This document shows, piece after piece, positions 1 through 7,404 of a DNA stretch of 38,392 nt. Numbering within the stretch: the first letter of the stretch is position 1; every line of letters begins with the position of its first letter. The position numbers and the translations under genes were made by a program. The notes below the pieces were generated by a model. It did no database searches, was not told where the DNA came from, and saw nothing but the letters and a program-made list of their open reading frames with translations. Source of the DNA: Gammaproteobacteria bacterium (GTDB lineage Bacteria > Pseudomonadota > Gammaproteobacteria > S144-34); NCBI GenBank assembly GCA_026989495.1, contig JALSJE010000137.1:1-38392 (forward strand), in the 5' to 3' direction.

Positions 1-45
1 GTCGTCCGCCGTGATCAGCCGCGCCGTGGTCTCCGCCGTCGCCAT
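1..45 (-). CDS. Start of a gene in the mlaB position (probable STAS protein), cut by the window edge
   Basis: An ATG at 45-43 opens a frame that runs without a stop to the window edge, so only 15 codons are visible (starting MATAETTARL). It lies 25 bp downstream of the mlaC stop on the same strand. In mlaFEDCB operons the next gene is mlaB, a small cytoplasmic STAS-domain subunit of the MlaFEDB lipid transporter. The assignment rests only on operon position, because too little protein is present to see a STAS motif. No strong ribosome binding site is visible. Confidence 0.4.
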   Translation of the reverse strand, partial: MATAETTARLITADD

Positions 46-70
46 GCCCGACCGCCGGTTCCCCGGGCCG

Positions 71-823
71 CTACCGTCGGCGCCCGCCGTCGCCGCGGTT
101 GCGCGCCGCCAGCGTGCGGATCAGGCCTTCGATCCCGCGCGCACGGATCTCGGCAGCGAAGCTCGAGCGGTAGTTCGCCACCAGGCTCACGCCGTCCACG
201 GCCACGTCCACCACGCGCCAGCGCCCGTCGCGACCGCGGCGCATGCGATAGTCGATCTCCACGGGGAAACCCCCGGGCTGGGCGATGCGCGTGCGCACCG
301 TGACCTCGCCCGCGGCCGGATCGCCGCGCAGGGGGAGGTACTCGATGGGCTCGCCACTGTATTCGAGCAGCGCCGTGGCGTAGCTGCGCACGAGCAGGGT
401 GCGGAATTCGCGCACGAAGCGCCGGCGCTGCGCGGGCGTGGCCCGGCGCCAGAAGCGCCCGAGGGCGAGCCGTGCCATGGCCTCGAAGTCGAAGCGCGGG
501 AGCACGTGCGCCTCGACCAGGCCATAGACGCGCTCGGGGTGGGCGGCGAGCGCCTCGTGCTCGGCCTCGAGGGCGGCGAGCACGCGCTCGGCCGTCGCCC
601 GCACCACGGCCACGGGATCGGGCTCGGGCACCGCCGCGCCCGCCCCGCCACGGTCCGGCGCCAGAGACACAGGATCAGCTGCCGCGGCAAGGATCGACCC
701 CGCCTCCTGCGGGCGCAGCGCCGCTCCCCGCGTCTGGCCTCCGCTCCGCTCCGGCCCCGTGTCCGCAGCGCCCGCCCCGCCTGCCCAGGCGAGCACCAGG
801 GCGAGCAGCAGGACCGGGCGCAT
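71..823 (-). CDS. mlaC: MlaC, periplasmic phospholipid-binding protein, carrying an inserted repeat module
   Basis: Periplasmic shuttle that carries phospholipids between the outer membrane and the inner-membrane MlaFEDB complex (family knowledge). The 250-residue product has a signal peptide (about residues 1-19, MRPVLLLALVLAWAGGAGA) and a C-terminal MlaC (Ttg2D-like) domain from about residue 66. That domain includes the typical FDFEAMARLALGRFWRRATP stretch and a late block (EIDYRMRR, WRVVDVAVDGVSLVANYRSSF). E. coli MlaC is about 211 residues. Most of the excess is a module at residues about 18-64 that aligns with a module in the unrelated exported protein at 26719-27306 and with repeat DNA at 33.5 and 38.2 kb. 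The ATG start is supported by the signal peptide. It lies 17 bp downstream of the TolC-family gene, in the mla operon. Confidence 0.9.
   Translation of the reverse strand: MRPVLLLALVLAWAGGAGAADTGPERSGGQTRGAALRPQEAGSILAAAADPVSLAPDRGGAGAAVPEPDPVAVVRATAERVLAALEAEHEALAAHPERVYGLVEAHVLPRFDFEAMARLALGRFWRRATPAQRRRFVREFRTLLVRSYATALLEYSGEPIEYLPLRGDPAAGEVTVRTRIAQPGGFPVEIDYRMRRGRDGRWRVVDVAVDGVSLVANYRSSFAAEIRARGIEGLIRTLAARNRGDGGRRR
633..782 (-). repeat. Divergent unit of the 126-bp repeat family, inside mlaC
   Basis: About 150 bp that aligns over its whole length with 27002-27142. The first 75 bases of each align without gaps up to a shared CCCCGCCTCCTGCGGGCGC block, and both then run through GCGCCGCTCCCCGC and CCCGTGTCCGC. 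This copy has 6 extra bases (TCCGCT repeated) in the hairpin loop region, which adds two codons and keeps the frame. It encodes an AADTG...RGAA.RPQEAG...PVS...RGGAGAAV module next to the signal-peptide cleavage region. Confidence 0.8.
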
Positions 824-840
824 CCTTCCCGGCTGCCGCC

Positions 841-2211
841 TCACTCCCATGCCCCGGTCACCCGCGCCAGGTGCGCCACCGCGAGGTTGTAGTCGTGCAC
901 GGTGGTGAGATAGTCGCTGTGGGCGAAGACGTAGGCCTGGAAGGCGTCCACCAGGCGCTCGGTGCGCTCGAGCCCGGCCTCGAAGTCGGCGTAGGTGGTG
1001 ATGAGCCAGCGCCGCGCCGAGCGGCTCGCAAGCGCCATCTCCTCCACCGCCTTGCGGCCGGCGCGCACCTGGTGCCAGGCCTCGGCCACCTGGAAGGGGA
1101 TGCCCTCGCGCGCGAAGGCCGCCTTGGAGACCAGGGCCTCGAGCTCGGCCTGGGCCTTGGCCACGCGCGCCGGCTGCACCCCCGATGCGAACTCCCACTT
1201 CATGCCGAGCACGGGCGTGGCGCCGGCATGGTAGAAGGGGTCGAAGATGTAGGGGTTGTCGAGGCGGTCGCGGTTGGGGGCGTAGCTCACCGAGCCCACC
1301 ACGCCCGCATAGACGTCGGGCCTGGCCTCGGCCTTCTTGGCCGCCACCAGGGCGCGGCGCGCGCGCAGGCCCGCCTCGAGCTGGGCCATCTCGGGCCGGC
1401 GCTCCAGCGCGCGGGCGATGAGCTCCGGGAGCTTGCCCGCGGGCGGCGGCACCGGGCGCAGGGCGCGGTCGGCGACGGTGAGCTCGGCGTCGAGCCCCAC
1501 GCCCGTCAGCACCTTGAGCCCGGCCAGGGCCACCGCCTCCACGCCCTCGGCCTGGGCCAGGAAGCGCCGCGCCAGCGCCTGCCCGGTGCGCAGGGCGTGC
1601 AGGTCGGACTGGCGTGCCCGCCCCTTGCCCTCCCGCAGCCAGCGCTCCATCAGGCGCAGGGCCTTGCCGATGCGCCGGTCCACGTCCTCGAGCAGGCGGC
1701 GCATGTCGCGTGCGGCGAGGTAGCCGTAGTAGGCGCGGGTGACGTCCCAGCGCACCTCGGCGCGGGCGAGGCGCACCTCCTGGCGCTTGACGTCCACGTT
1801 GCCCTGGGCGGCCTCGGCGTAGCGCTCGATCTTGCCGAAGGTGTAGAGGGGCTTGATGATCTTGAACTGCACCGACAGCCACGGCGACAGCCCGTCGTTG
1901 AGCTCGTAGAGGTCGTCGCGCGGCGTGCAAGAGGTGGTGCAAGTCTTCCCTTCCTTGAAGAAGCCACCGTCCACGCCGGGAGCGATGCCGACGAAGGCAT
2001 TGACGTCGTACCGCAGCCCCCTGTGGCCGAGCGCCTCCTGCAGGAGCGCGCGCGCGGCCTCCACCAGGTGGCGCCGCTCGGCGATGCGCGCGTCCGCGGC
2101 CAGCGCGCGCTCCACCGCCGCCTCCAGGTCGATGCGCTCGGCCGCCAGTGCCCCCGCGGACGTGGCAAGCGCCAGCAGCGCACCCCACAGCAGTGTCCGT
2201 CCTCTCTTCAT
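841..2211 (-). CDS. TolC-family outer-membrane channel protein in the mla operon
   Basis: A 456-residue outer-membrane efflux protein-like product with a signal peptide (residues 1-23, ending SAGALA). It is long, helical and Ala/Arg/Glu-rich, with an internal duplication typical of TolC/OEP proteins: one half runs from the ERIDLEAAVERAL region and the second from about KLPELIARALERRPE. The motifs PLYTFGKIERYAEAAQGNV and AYVFAHSDYLTTVHDYNLAVAHLARVTG are typical of OEP repeats. Cys91 and Cys95 sit in a short loop and could form a disulfide. Its ATG overlaps the mlaD stop by 4 bp and mlaC follows after 17 bp, so it is an integral operon member. E. coli has no such gene in its mla operon, where the outer-membrane partner MlaA is encoded elsewhere. 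A role as the outer-membrane part of this Mla system is inference. Confidence 0.85.
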   Translation of the reverse strand: MKRGRTLLWGALLALATSAGALAAERIDLEAAVERALAADARIAERRHLVEAARALLQEALGHRGLRYDVNAFVGIAPGVDGGFFKEGKTCTTSCTPRDDLYELNDGLSPWLSVQFKIIKPLYTFGKIERYAEAAQGNVDVKRQEVRLARAEVRWDVTRAYYGYLAARDMRRLLEDVDRRIGKALRLMERWLREGKGRARQSDLHALRTGQALARRFLAQAEGVEAVALAGLKVLTGVGLDAELTVADRALRPVPPPAGKLPELIARALERRPEMAQLEAGLRARRALVAAKKAEARPDVYAGVVGSVSYAPNRDRLDNPYIFDPFYHAGATPVLGMKWEFASGVQPARVAKAQAELEALVSKAAFAREGIPFQVAEAWHQVRAGRKAVEEMALASRSARRWLITTYADFEAGLERTERLVDAFQAYVFAHSDYLTTVHDYNLAVAHLARVTGAWE

Positions 2212-2681
2212 TTCGCACCCCCTCCGGCGGCCTTGCTGTAGAGGAACTGGCCGATGATCTTCTCCAGCACCAGCGCCGACTGGGTGAGGCGGATCTCGTC
2301 GCCATCACCCAGGTAGCGCTCCTCGCCGCCCGGCTCCAGTCCCACATACTGCTCGCCGAGCAGGCCCGCGGTGAGGATGCTGGCGCTGGTGTCGGCGGGG
2401 AAGCGGTCGTAGCGACGGTCGATGCGCATGTGCACCACGGCCTCGTAGCGGTCCATGTCGTAGTCGATGGCCACGACGCGCCCGACCTTGACGCCACCCA
2501 CGGTGACGGGGGCGCGCACCTTGAGGCCGCCCACGTTGTCGAAGCGCGCCACCAGCTCGTAGCCGTCGGCCACGTCGAGGGCGCCGATGCTGCTGACCTT
2601 CATGGCGAGCACGAACAGCGCCCCGAGGCCCGCGGCCACGAAGGCCCCGACCGCGATCTCCACCGTCCGCGTCTGCACCAT
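2208..2681 (-). CDS. mlaD: MlaD, inner-membrane-anchored MCE-domain subunit
   Basis: Lipid-binding MCE ring subunit of the MlaFEDB transporter. The 157-residue protein has one N-terminal membrane anchor (about residues 8-27, VEIAVGAFVAAGLGALFVLA) followed by an MCE domain (about 38-116) with YELVARFDNVGGLKVRAPV and GVKVGRVVAID, and a hydrophobic tail (LEKIIGQFLYSK) that would line the central pore. The start chosen is the ATG at 2681, because homologues begin MxxxxxEIxVG; an upstream in-frame start at 2834 would lie deep inside mlaE. It lies 14 bp after mlaE and overlaps the TolC-family gene by 4 bp. Confidence 0.93.
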   Translation of the reverse strand: MVQTRTVEIAVGAFVAAGLGALFVLAMKVSSIGALDVADGYELVARFDNVGGLKVRAPVTVGGVKVGRVVAIDYDMDRYEAVVHMRIDRRYDRFPADTSASILTAGLLGEQYVGLEPGGEERYLGDGDEIRLTQSALVLEKIIGQFLYSKAAGGGAK

Positions 2682-2695
2682 GCCGTCGGCCTCCC

Positions 2696-3472
2696 TCACT
2701 CGAACATCAGGGCGGTAAGCACGAAGTCGAGCCCGAGGACCGCGAGCGCCGTGTGCACCACGGTGCGGGTGGTGGCCCGCCCCACCCCCTCCGAGGTGGG
2801 CACCGCGTCGTAGCCCTCGAAGAGGGCGATCCAAGAGGCCACGAAGCCGAAGACGAGGCTCTTGACGACGCCATTATAGACGTCGTCGTGCAGGTCCACC
2901 TGCGCCTGCATCTGCGACCAGAAGGCCCCGTCGTCCACGCCCAGCAGCCCCACGCCCACGAACCAGCCGCCGTAGACGCCCACCACGCTGAAGATGGCCG
3001 CCAGCAGGGGCATGGCGACGAGCCCGGCGACGAAGCGCGGCGCCACCACCCGCTCGAGCGGGTCCACCGCCATCATCTCCATGCCCGAGAGCTGCTCGGT
3101 GGCCTTCATGAGGCCGATCTCGGCGGTGAGCGCCGAGCCGGCGCGCCCCGCGAAGAGCAGCGCCGAGACCACCGGGCCGAGCTCGCGCACCAGCGACAGC
3201 GCCACCACCACGCCCAGCGACTCCTCGGCGCCGAAGTCCACGAGCGTGTTGTAGCCCTGCAGCCCCAGCACCATGCCCACGAACAGGCCTGAGACGCCGA
3301 TGATGAGGAGCGTGCGCACGCCCACCGCGTGCAGCTGCGCCACGAGGAGCCGCGGGCGCGCCAGCGCCGCGGGCAGCGCGGCCAGCACGCGCAGCAGGAA
3401 AAGGTGCCCGCGCCCGAGACGCTCGAAGAAGCCGATCCCGCGCCGGCCGAGCCGCTGCAGCCAGGCGGTCAC
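2696..3472 (-). CDS. mlaE: MlaE, permease subunit of the phospholipid ABC transporter
   Basis: Inner-membrane permease of MlaFEDB. A GTG start at 3472 gives 258 residues, the family's usual size. It is preceded by a good Shine-Dalgarno (GGGAGGG, about 6 nt upstream), so the longer frame starting at 3538 is rejected. The protein shows an amphipathic N-terminus and about five hydrophobic segments. Family blocks include [40 protein letters not shown] and [20 protein letters not shown]. The C-terminal [20 protein letters not shown] and [14 protein letters not shown] stretches are also characteristic. It is separated from mlaF by an unusual 250-bp spacer, although these genes are normally tightly linked. 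Confidence 0.95.
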   Translation of the reverse strand: MTAWLQRLGRRGIGFFERLGRGHLFLLRVLAALPAALARPRLLVAQLHAVGVRTLLIIGVSGLFVGMVLGLQGYNTLVDFGAEESLGVVVALSLVRELGPVVSALLFAGRAGSALTAEIGLMKATEQLSGMEMMAVDPLERVVAPRFVAGLVAMPLLAAIFSVVGVYGGWFVGVGLLGVDDGAFWSQMQAQVDLHDDVYNGVVKSLVFGFVASWIALFEGYDAVPTSEGVGRATTRTVVHTALAVLGLDFVLTALMFE

Positions 3473-3722
3473 GGCGCCCTCCCTGCCGGAGACGCCCGCC
3501 GGCCAGAGAGGTTCCGCCCCAGCGGCAGCACCCACCACCCCTCCTGAGGGCGCGCGCCGATTCGCCGCACCTCATCCTTCTCCCCCAGCCCCTTTCCCAA
3601 GGAGGGCGGGGAGGCGGGGTGCGCGGGCGTCGGCGGCCAGGGACGGCCGCCGACGAGCGCGAGCGTCGGTCCTCGCGTACCGCGCAGAATGACTCCCCGC
3701 CCTCCCACGACCCGAGCCGCGC
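3473..3722. other. Noncoding spacer splitting mlaF from mlaE, with a perfect inverted repeat
   Basis: This 250-bp gap interrupts an otherwise nearly gap-free operon. It holds a purine/pyrimidine-biased stretch at about 3570-3615 (minus strand reading GGGAAAGGGGCTGGGGGAG) of the kind seen in dispersed intergenic repeats of many proteobacteria. It also holds a perfect 11-bp inverted repeat, 3628-3638 (CGTCGGCGGCC) with 3645-3655, around a 6-nt loop. There is no T-tract after the hairpin in either direction, so it is not a standard terminator. No convincing gene is seen here. Confidence 0.5.
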
Positions 3723-4559
3723 TCACGGCACGCCCTCCAGCAGGTCGGCGGCGTAGTCCGGCGCCGGATAGTGGAAGGGGACGGGCCCATCCGGCAGCCC
3801 TTGCATGAACTGCTGCACCCACGGCGAAGGGGAACGCGCCAGGGCTTCGGGCGGGCCGTGCTCCACCACCCGCCCGCCGGCGATGACGTAGATGTAGTCG
3901 GCGATGGCGGCGGTCTCCTGCACGTCGTGGGAGACGACGATGCTGGTCAGCCCCAGGGCGTCGTTGAGCAGGCGGATCAGCTGCAGCAGCACGCCCATGG
4001 AGATGGGGTCCTGCCCGGTGAAGGGCTCGTCGTACATGACCATCATGGGGTCGAGGGCGATGGCGCGCGCGAGCGCCACCCGCCGCGCCATGCCGCCCGA
4101 GAGCTCGGCGGGCATGAGCCGGCGTGCCCCGCGCAGGCCCACGGCCTCCAGCTTCATGAGCACGAGGTCACGGATCATGCGCTCGGGCAGACGCGTATGC
4201 TCGCGCAGGGGGAAGGCCACGTTCTCGAAGACGTCGAGGTCGGTGAGCAGGGCCCCGCTCTGGAACAGCATGCCCATGCGCCGGCGCAGGGCGTAGAGGG
4301 CGCGGCGGCCGAGGCGGTGCACGTCCTGCCCGTCCACCTCCACCGTGCCCGCCTCGGGGCGGAGCTGCCCGCCGATGAGGCGCAGCAGCGTGGTCTTGCC
4401 GGTACCGCTGGGCCCCATGACGGCGGTGACCTGCCCGCGGCGGATGTCCATGTCGACGCCGTCGAAGATCACGCGCTCGCCGCGGCGGAAGCGCAGGCCG
4501 CGGATGCGGACGAGGACCTCGTCGCGCCGCGTCTGCGCGCTGGGGGCAGGCTCGCTCAT
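3723..4559 (-). CDS. mlaF: MlaF, ATPase subunit of the phospholipid ABC transporter
   Basis: Cytoplasmic ATP-binding subunit that powers the MlaFEDB complex. The 278-residue product contains a complete ABC nucleotide-binding domain. Walker A is GPSGTGKT (residues 49-56), Q-loop Gln100, signature LSGGM (153-157), Walker B MMVMYDE with catalytic Glu178, and switch His211 (SHD). LSGGM instead of LSGGQ is typical of MlaF. A C-terminal extension (about 245-278) follows the core domain, as MlaF proteins use their C-terminus for dimer contacts. The ATG overlaps the stop of the upstream DUF72-like gene by 4 bp. Confidence 0.95.
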   Translation of the reverse strand: MSEPAPSAQTRRDEVLVRIRGLRFRRGERVIFDGVDMDIRRGQVTAVMGPSGTGKTTLLRLIGGQLRPEAGTVEVDGQDVHRLGRRALYALRRRMGMLFQSGALLTDLDVFENVAFPLREHTRLPERMIRDLVLMKLEAVGLRGARRLMPAELSGGMARRVALARAIALDPMMVMYDEPFTGQDPISMGVLLQLIRLLNDALGLTSIVVSHDVQETAAIADYIYVIAGGRVVEHGPPEALARSPSPWVQQFMQGLPDGPVPFHYPAPDYAADLLEGVP

Positions 4560-5293
4560 CGTGCTCCTGCAGCGTCCCTGCGGGGCGCTCCAGTGTCGGC
4601 GGCGGCCGACGGCCCGTCAACCGCGCTCCCACAGCCCAGCAGCCGGCATATGGTCTCGGCCGCCTCCAGCGCCGCCACCGGCACGCCCCCGGGCGCGTCC
4701 AGGAACAGCAGGGCATCATTCACGCCCGCCGGGAGCTGGGCGAGGAAGGCCTCGATGGCGGCCCGCAGCGCCCGCAGGTCGCGCCCGCCGTCCGGGAGCT
4801 CGAGCAGCCCGACGGCGGCGCCCGAGGCGGATCCTCCCTGCCAGGTCCAGATCCCGCCGGGGCCGTTCGCGTCGGGCGCGTCCAGCACTGGCCAGCGCGC
4901 GGCCAGGCAGGCCCGGGCCGCCTCGCCCGCGCGATCCCGCGCGGCGGGCGCCACCACCGCCCGCAGCCAGGGGGCGAGCCGCTCCAGCGCGCGCCACCAG
5001 GCCCGCCGCGCGAGCGCCGCGCCGGCCGCGAGCGCCTCGGGCGGAAGCGCCGCCACCAGGTCGAAGCCTGCGGGCAGGGCCTCGGCCCAGGCCGCCGCGC
5101 GTGCCGCGGGTCGCGCGCCCCAGGCCGCCGCCGGGACCCAGAGCGCCTCGAACTCGTTGGCGTAGTAGGCGAGCCGCCAGCCCGCGGGCAGGTCCGGCGG
5201 GTAGAAGCCGCCCCGCCAGGCCGGATGCGTCCATCCGACCGCGCCCACCACCACCCGCGGCAGCGGCTTTCGCCTCCCCTCGCCTGCCTCCAT
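4556..5293 (-). CDS. Divergent DUF72 (YecE)-like protein, first gene of the mla operon
   Basis: A 245-residue protein of unknown function. The N-terminus matches the DUF72 opening motif (VVVGAVGWTHPAWRGGFYPP, then LAYYANEFEALWV), which starts the TIM-barrel fold of YecE-like proteins. The middle is Ala/Arg-rich and I do not see the conserved TH, QLP or EFRH motifs of canonical DUF72, so this is a divergent or degenerate member. The C-terminal tail contains AADTGA, identical to the start of the repeat-encoded module seen elsewhere in the window, and the DNA is similar over about 20 bp; this may be a decayed copy or chance. It overlaps mlaF by 4 bp and is divergent from the gene at 5331, with only 37 bp between starts. 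Confidence 0.7.
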   Translation of the reverse strand: MEAGEGRRKPLPRVVVGAVGWTHPAWRGGFYPPDLPAGWRLAYYANEFEALWVPAAAWGARPAARAAAWAEALPAGFDLVAALPPEALAAGAALARRAWWRALERLAPWLRAVVAPAARDRAGEAARACLAARWPVLDAPDANGPGGIWTWQGGSASGAAVGLLELPDGGRDLRALRAAIEAFLAQLPAGVNDALLFLDAPGGVPVAALEAAETICRLLGCGSAVDGPSAAADTGAPRRDAAGAR

Positions 5294-5330
5294 AATCGCC
5301 CGCGTCCCTCCCGGCCTGGCCTGTCCGACG

Positions 5331-6416
5331 ATGCAGCTCGACCTATTCTACGAGCTCTCGGTGCCGCCCTTCGGCGGCCGCGACGAGGCGCAGGTCCTCG
5401 CGGACACGCTCGAGGAGATGGCGCTGGCCGACCGGCTCGGCTTCGGCGCCGCCTGGCTGGTGGAGCACCACTTCATGCCGGGCTACTCCCACAGCGCCGC
5501 ACCGGACCTGATCCTCGCCGCGGCGGCCCAGCGCACCCGCCGGCTGCGGCTCGGCCACGCCATCGTGGCCCTGCCCTACCACCATCCGGTGCACGTGGCC
5601 GAGCGCGCGGCCACGCTGGACCTGCTCTCGGGCGGGCGGCTGGAGTTCGGCTTCGGCCGCGGCTTCTCCCCCGCCGAGCACGCCGTCTTCGGCGTGGACC
5701 CGGCCGCGACCCGGGACCTGGTGGCCGAAGCCCTCGACCTGATCCGTGCCGCGTGGGCGCCGGGCCCGGTCCGCCACGCAGGCGCGCGCTGGCGCGCGGA
5801 AGGCGTGGAGGTGGTGCCCAAGCCCGTCCAGCGCCCGCACCCGCCCCTGTGGATGGCCGCCGTCAGCCCCGAGAGCTACGAGATCGCCGCCGAGCTGGGC
5901 GTGGGCGTGCTGGCGGGCCCCTTCAAGCCCTGGTTCATGGTGCGCGAGGACATCCGCCGCTACCGCGCCGCCTGGCGCCGCCTCCACGGCGACGCCCCCC
6001 CGCGCCCCGGCCAGAACCCCCGGGTGGCCATGACGCTGGGGGTGCACTGCCTGCCGGACGGGCGCGCCGCCCGCCGCGAGGCCGCCGAGGGCTTCGCCTG
6101 GTTCTATCGTCAGCTCCTGGAGCAGACCCGCCCGGTGCTGGAGCGGCTGGTGCCAGGCTACGAGGGCTACCGGCGCTGGGGGCGGCTGGCCGCGCTGCTC
6201 GGGCGGGCGGCGAGCCTGCCGGCGCTCGCGCGCCTCGGCATGGTCGTCGTGGGAGACCCCGGCCACTGTCTGCGCCGCCTGCGGGCGCTGTCGGCGGCGG
6301 GCGTGGACCGGGTGCTGTGCGCCGTGGGCGCCGGCGCGCTCCCCACCGGGCGCGTGCGCGAATCCATGCGGGTGCTGGCGGAGGCCGTGCTGCCGCGCCT
6401 GCGCGGGGACGGCTGA
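5331..6416 (+). CDS. LLM-class (bacterial luciferase-like) flavin-dependent oxidoreductase
   Basis: A 361-residue protein of the luciferase-like monooxygenase superfamily, which uses reduced flavin (FMN or F420). Visible family features are the N-terminal strand MQLDLFYELSVPP, ADRLGFGAAWLVEHHFMPGY (the conserved EHH segment), RLRLGHAIVALPYHHPVHVAE, and GGRLEFGFGRGFSPAEH. These are followed by EALDLIRAAW and the PVQRPHPPLWMAAVSPES stretch typical of the class. The substrate cannot be told from sequence. It is the first gene of the plus-strand run and is followed after 4 bp by an SDR gene. The two could act on one substrate, but both could also be passengers between mla and the exchanger gene. 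Confidence 0.85.
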   Translation: MQLDLFYELSVPPFGGRDEAQVLADTLEEMALADRLGFGAAWLVEHHFMPGYSHSAAPDLILAAAAQRTRRLRLGHAIVALPYHHPVHVAERAATLDLLSGGRLEFGFGRGFSPAEHAVFGVDPAATRDLVAEALDLIRAAWAPGPVRHAGARWRAEGVEVVPKPVQRPHPPLWMAAVSPESYEIAAELGVGVLAGPFKPWFMVREDIRRYRAAWRRLHGDAPPRPGQNPRVAMTLGVHCLPDGRAARREAAEGFAWFYRQLLEQTRPVLERLVPGYEGYRRWGRLAALLGRAASLPALARLGMVVVGDPGHCLRRLRALSAAGVDRVLCAVGAGALPTGRVRESMRVLAEAVLPRLRGDG

Positions 6417-6420
6417 GGCC

Positions 6421-7404
6421 GTGCGGCCCATCGTGCTGACGGGCTGCTCGGGCCGGCTGGGCCCCCTGGTCGCCGCACGCCTCCTGGCCGAGCCCGGCAC
6501 GGCCGTGCTGGGCATCGACCTCGTCCCGCCGCCCGCGTGGCTCGCACGCCATCCGCGCTTCCGCTTCGTGCGCGCGGACGTGCTCCGCGCCGACCTGCGC
6601 GCCGCGCTCGCGGGCTGCGCCGCGGTGGCCCACCTCGCCTTCGTGGTGCTCGGGCGCCGGGCCTACGGCCGCCGCCGGCGCGACCGGGGCTGGATGCGGG
6701 CCGTGAACGTGGAGGGCACGGCCCGCGTGGCCGAGGCCGCGCGCGCGGCGGGCGCGGAGGCGCTCGTCCTCATGTCGAGCGCCGCCGTCTATGGCCCGCC
6801 CCGCGGGGCCGGCCCGGCGCCCCTTCCCGAGACCGTCCCCTGCGCTCCGCTCCCCGGCTTCGCCTACGCCGAGGACAAGGCCGCGGCCGAGCGGGCCGCG
6901 CGCGCGGCGGCGGGCCTGCGGCTCGCCGTGCTGCGCCCCCACGTCATCCTCGGGCCCCGGGCCCAGCCCCTCTTCCGCGCCCTCCTCGCCCTGCCCCTGC
7001 GGCCGGCCGAGCCCGACCCACCGCCCCGGATCCAGTGCGTGGACGCCACGGACGTGGCCGAGGCGGTGGCGCTGGCGCTGCGGCGAGGGACAGGCGCCTT
7101 CAACCTCGCGGCCGGCCCGCCCCTGAGCCTCGGGGAGATGGTCCGGCACCTGCATCCCCGGGCCGTGCCCGTGCCCCGGGCCGCCTGGCGGGCCACCGTG
7201 CGTGCCCTCTGGCCTCTGGTGGGCACGGCCGGGCGGCCCGTGTGGCTGGACGCCCTGGAGCGCCCGCTGGTGCTGGACACCGGCCGGGCCACCCGCGCGC
7301 TCGGTTGGCGCCCGCGCCACGACGTGTATGATTGCCTGCGCCGCACGCGCCGGCCCCCGCCCGGCCCCTGGTTCACGGACCTGCAGCCCGTGGCGCGCCC
7401 ATGA
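6421..7404 (+). CDS. NAD(P)-dependent epimerase/dehydratase, extended SDR family
   Basis: A 327-residue Rossmann-fold protein. The N-terminal dinucleotide motif is GCSGRLG (residues 8-14, the TGxxGxxG pattern), an acidic Asp33 follows beta-2, and the catalytic set is Ser120 (LMSSAAVYG), Tyr149 and Lys153 (YAEDK, YxxxK). This is the architecture of sugar-nucleotide or steroid-type epimerase/dehydrogenases. The GTG start lies 4 bp after the preceding stop and the gene ends in a 4-bp ATGA overlap with the exchanger gene, so it is co-translated. Substrate unknown. The codon bias is as extreme as that of its neighbours, so there is no sign of recent transfer. Confidence 0.85.
   Translation: MRPIVLTGCSGRLGPLVAARLLAEPGTAVLGIDLVPPPAWLARHPRFRFVRADVLRADLRAALAGCAAVAHLAFVVLGRRAYGRRRRDRGWMRAVNVEGTARVAEAARAAGAEALVLMSSAAVYGPPRGAGPAPLPETVPCAPLPGFAYAEDKAAAERAARAAAGLRLAVLRPHVILGPRAQPLFRALLALPLRPAEPDPPPRIQCVDATDVAEAVALALRRGTGAFNLAAGPPLSLGEMVRHLHPRAVPVPRAAWRATVRALWPLVGTAGRPVWLDALERPLVLDTGRATRALGWRPRHDVYDCLRRTRRPPPGPWFTDLQPVARP

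Noticed and set aside
472-2241. Plus-strand frame of 589 codons opposite mlaC and the TolC-family gene
   Set aside because: Low-complexity translation with no motif; the minus strand carries recognisable proteins with signal peptides.
71-2497. Single minus-strand frame of 808 codons spanning mlaC and running out of frame through the TolC-family gene
   Set aside because: Only its C-terminal 250 codons match MlaC; the rest is an out-of-frame reading of the TolC-family and mlaD coding sequence.
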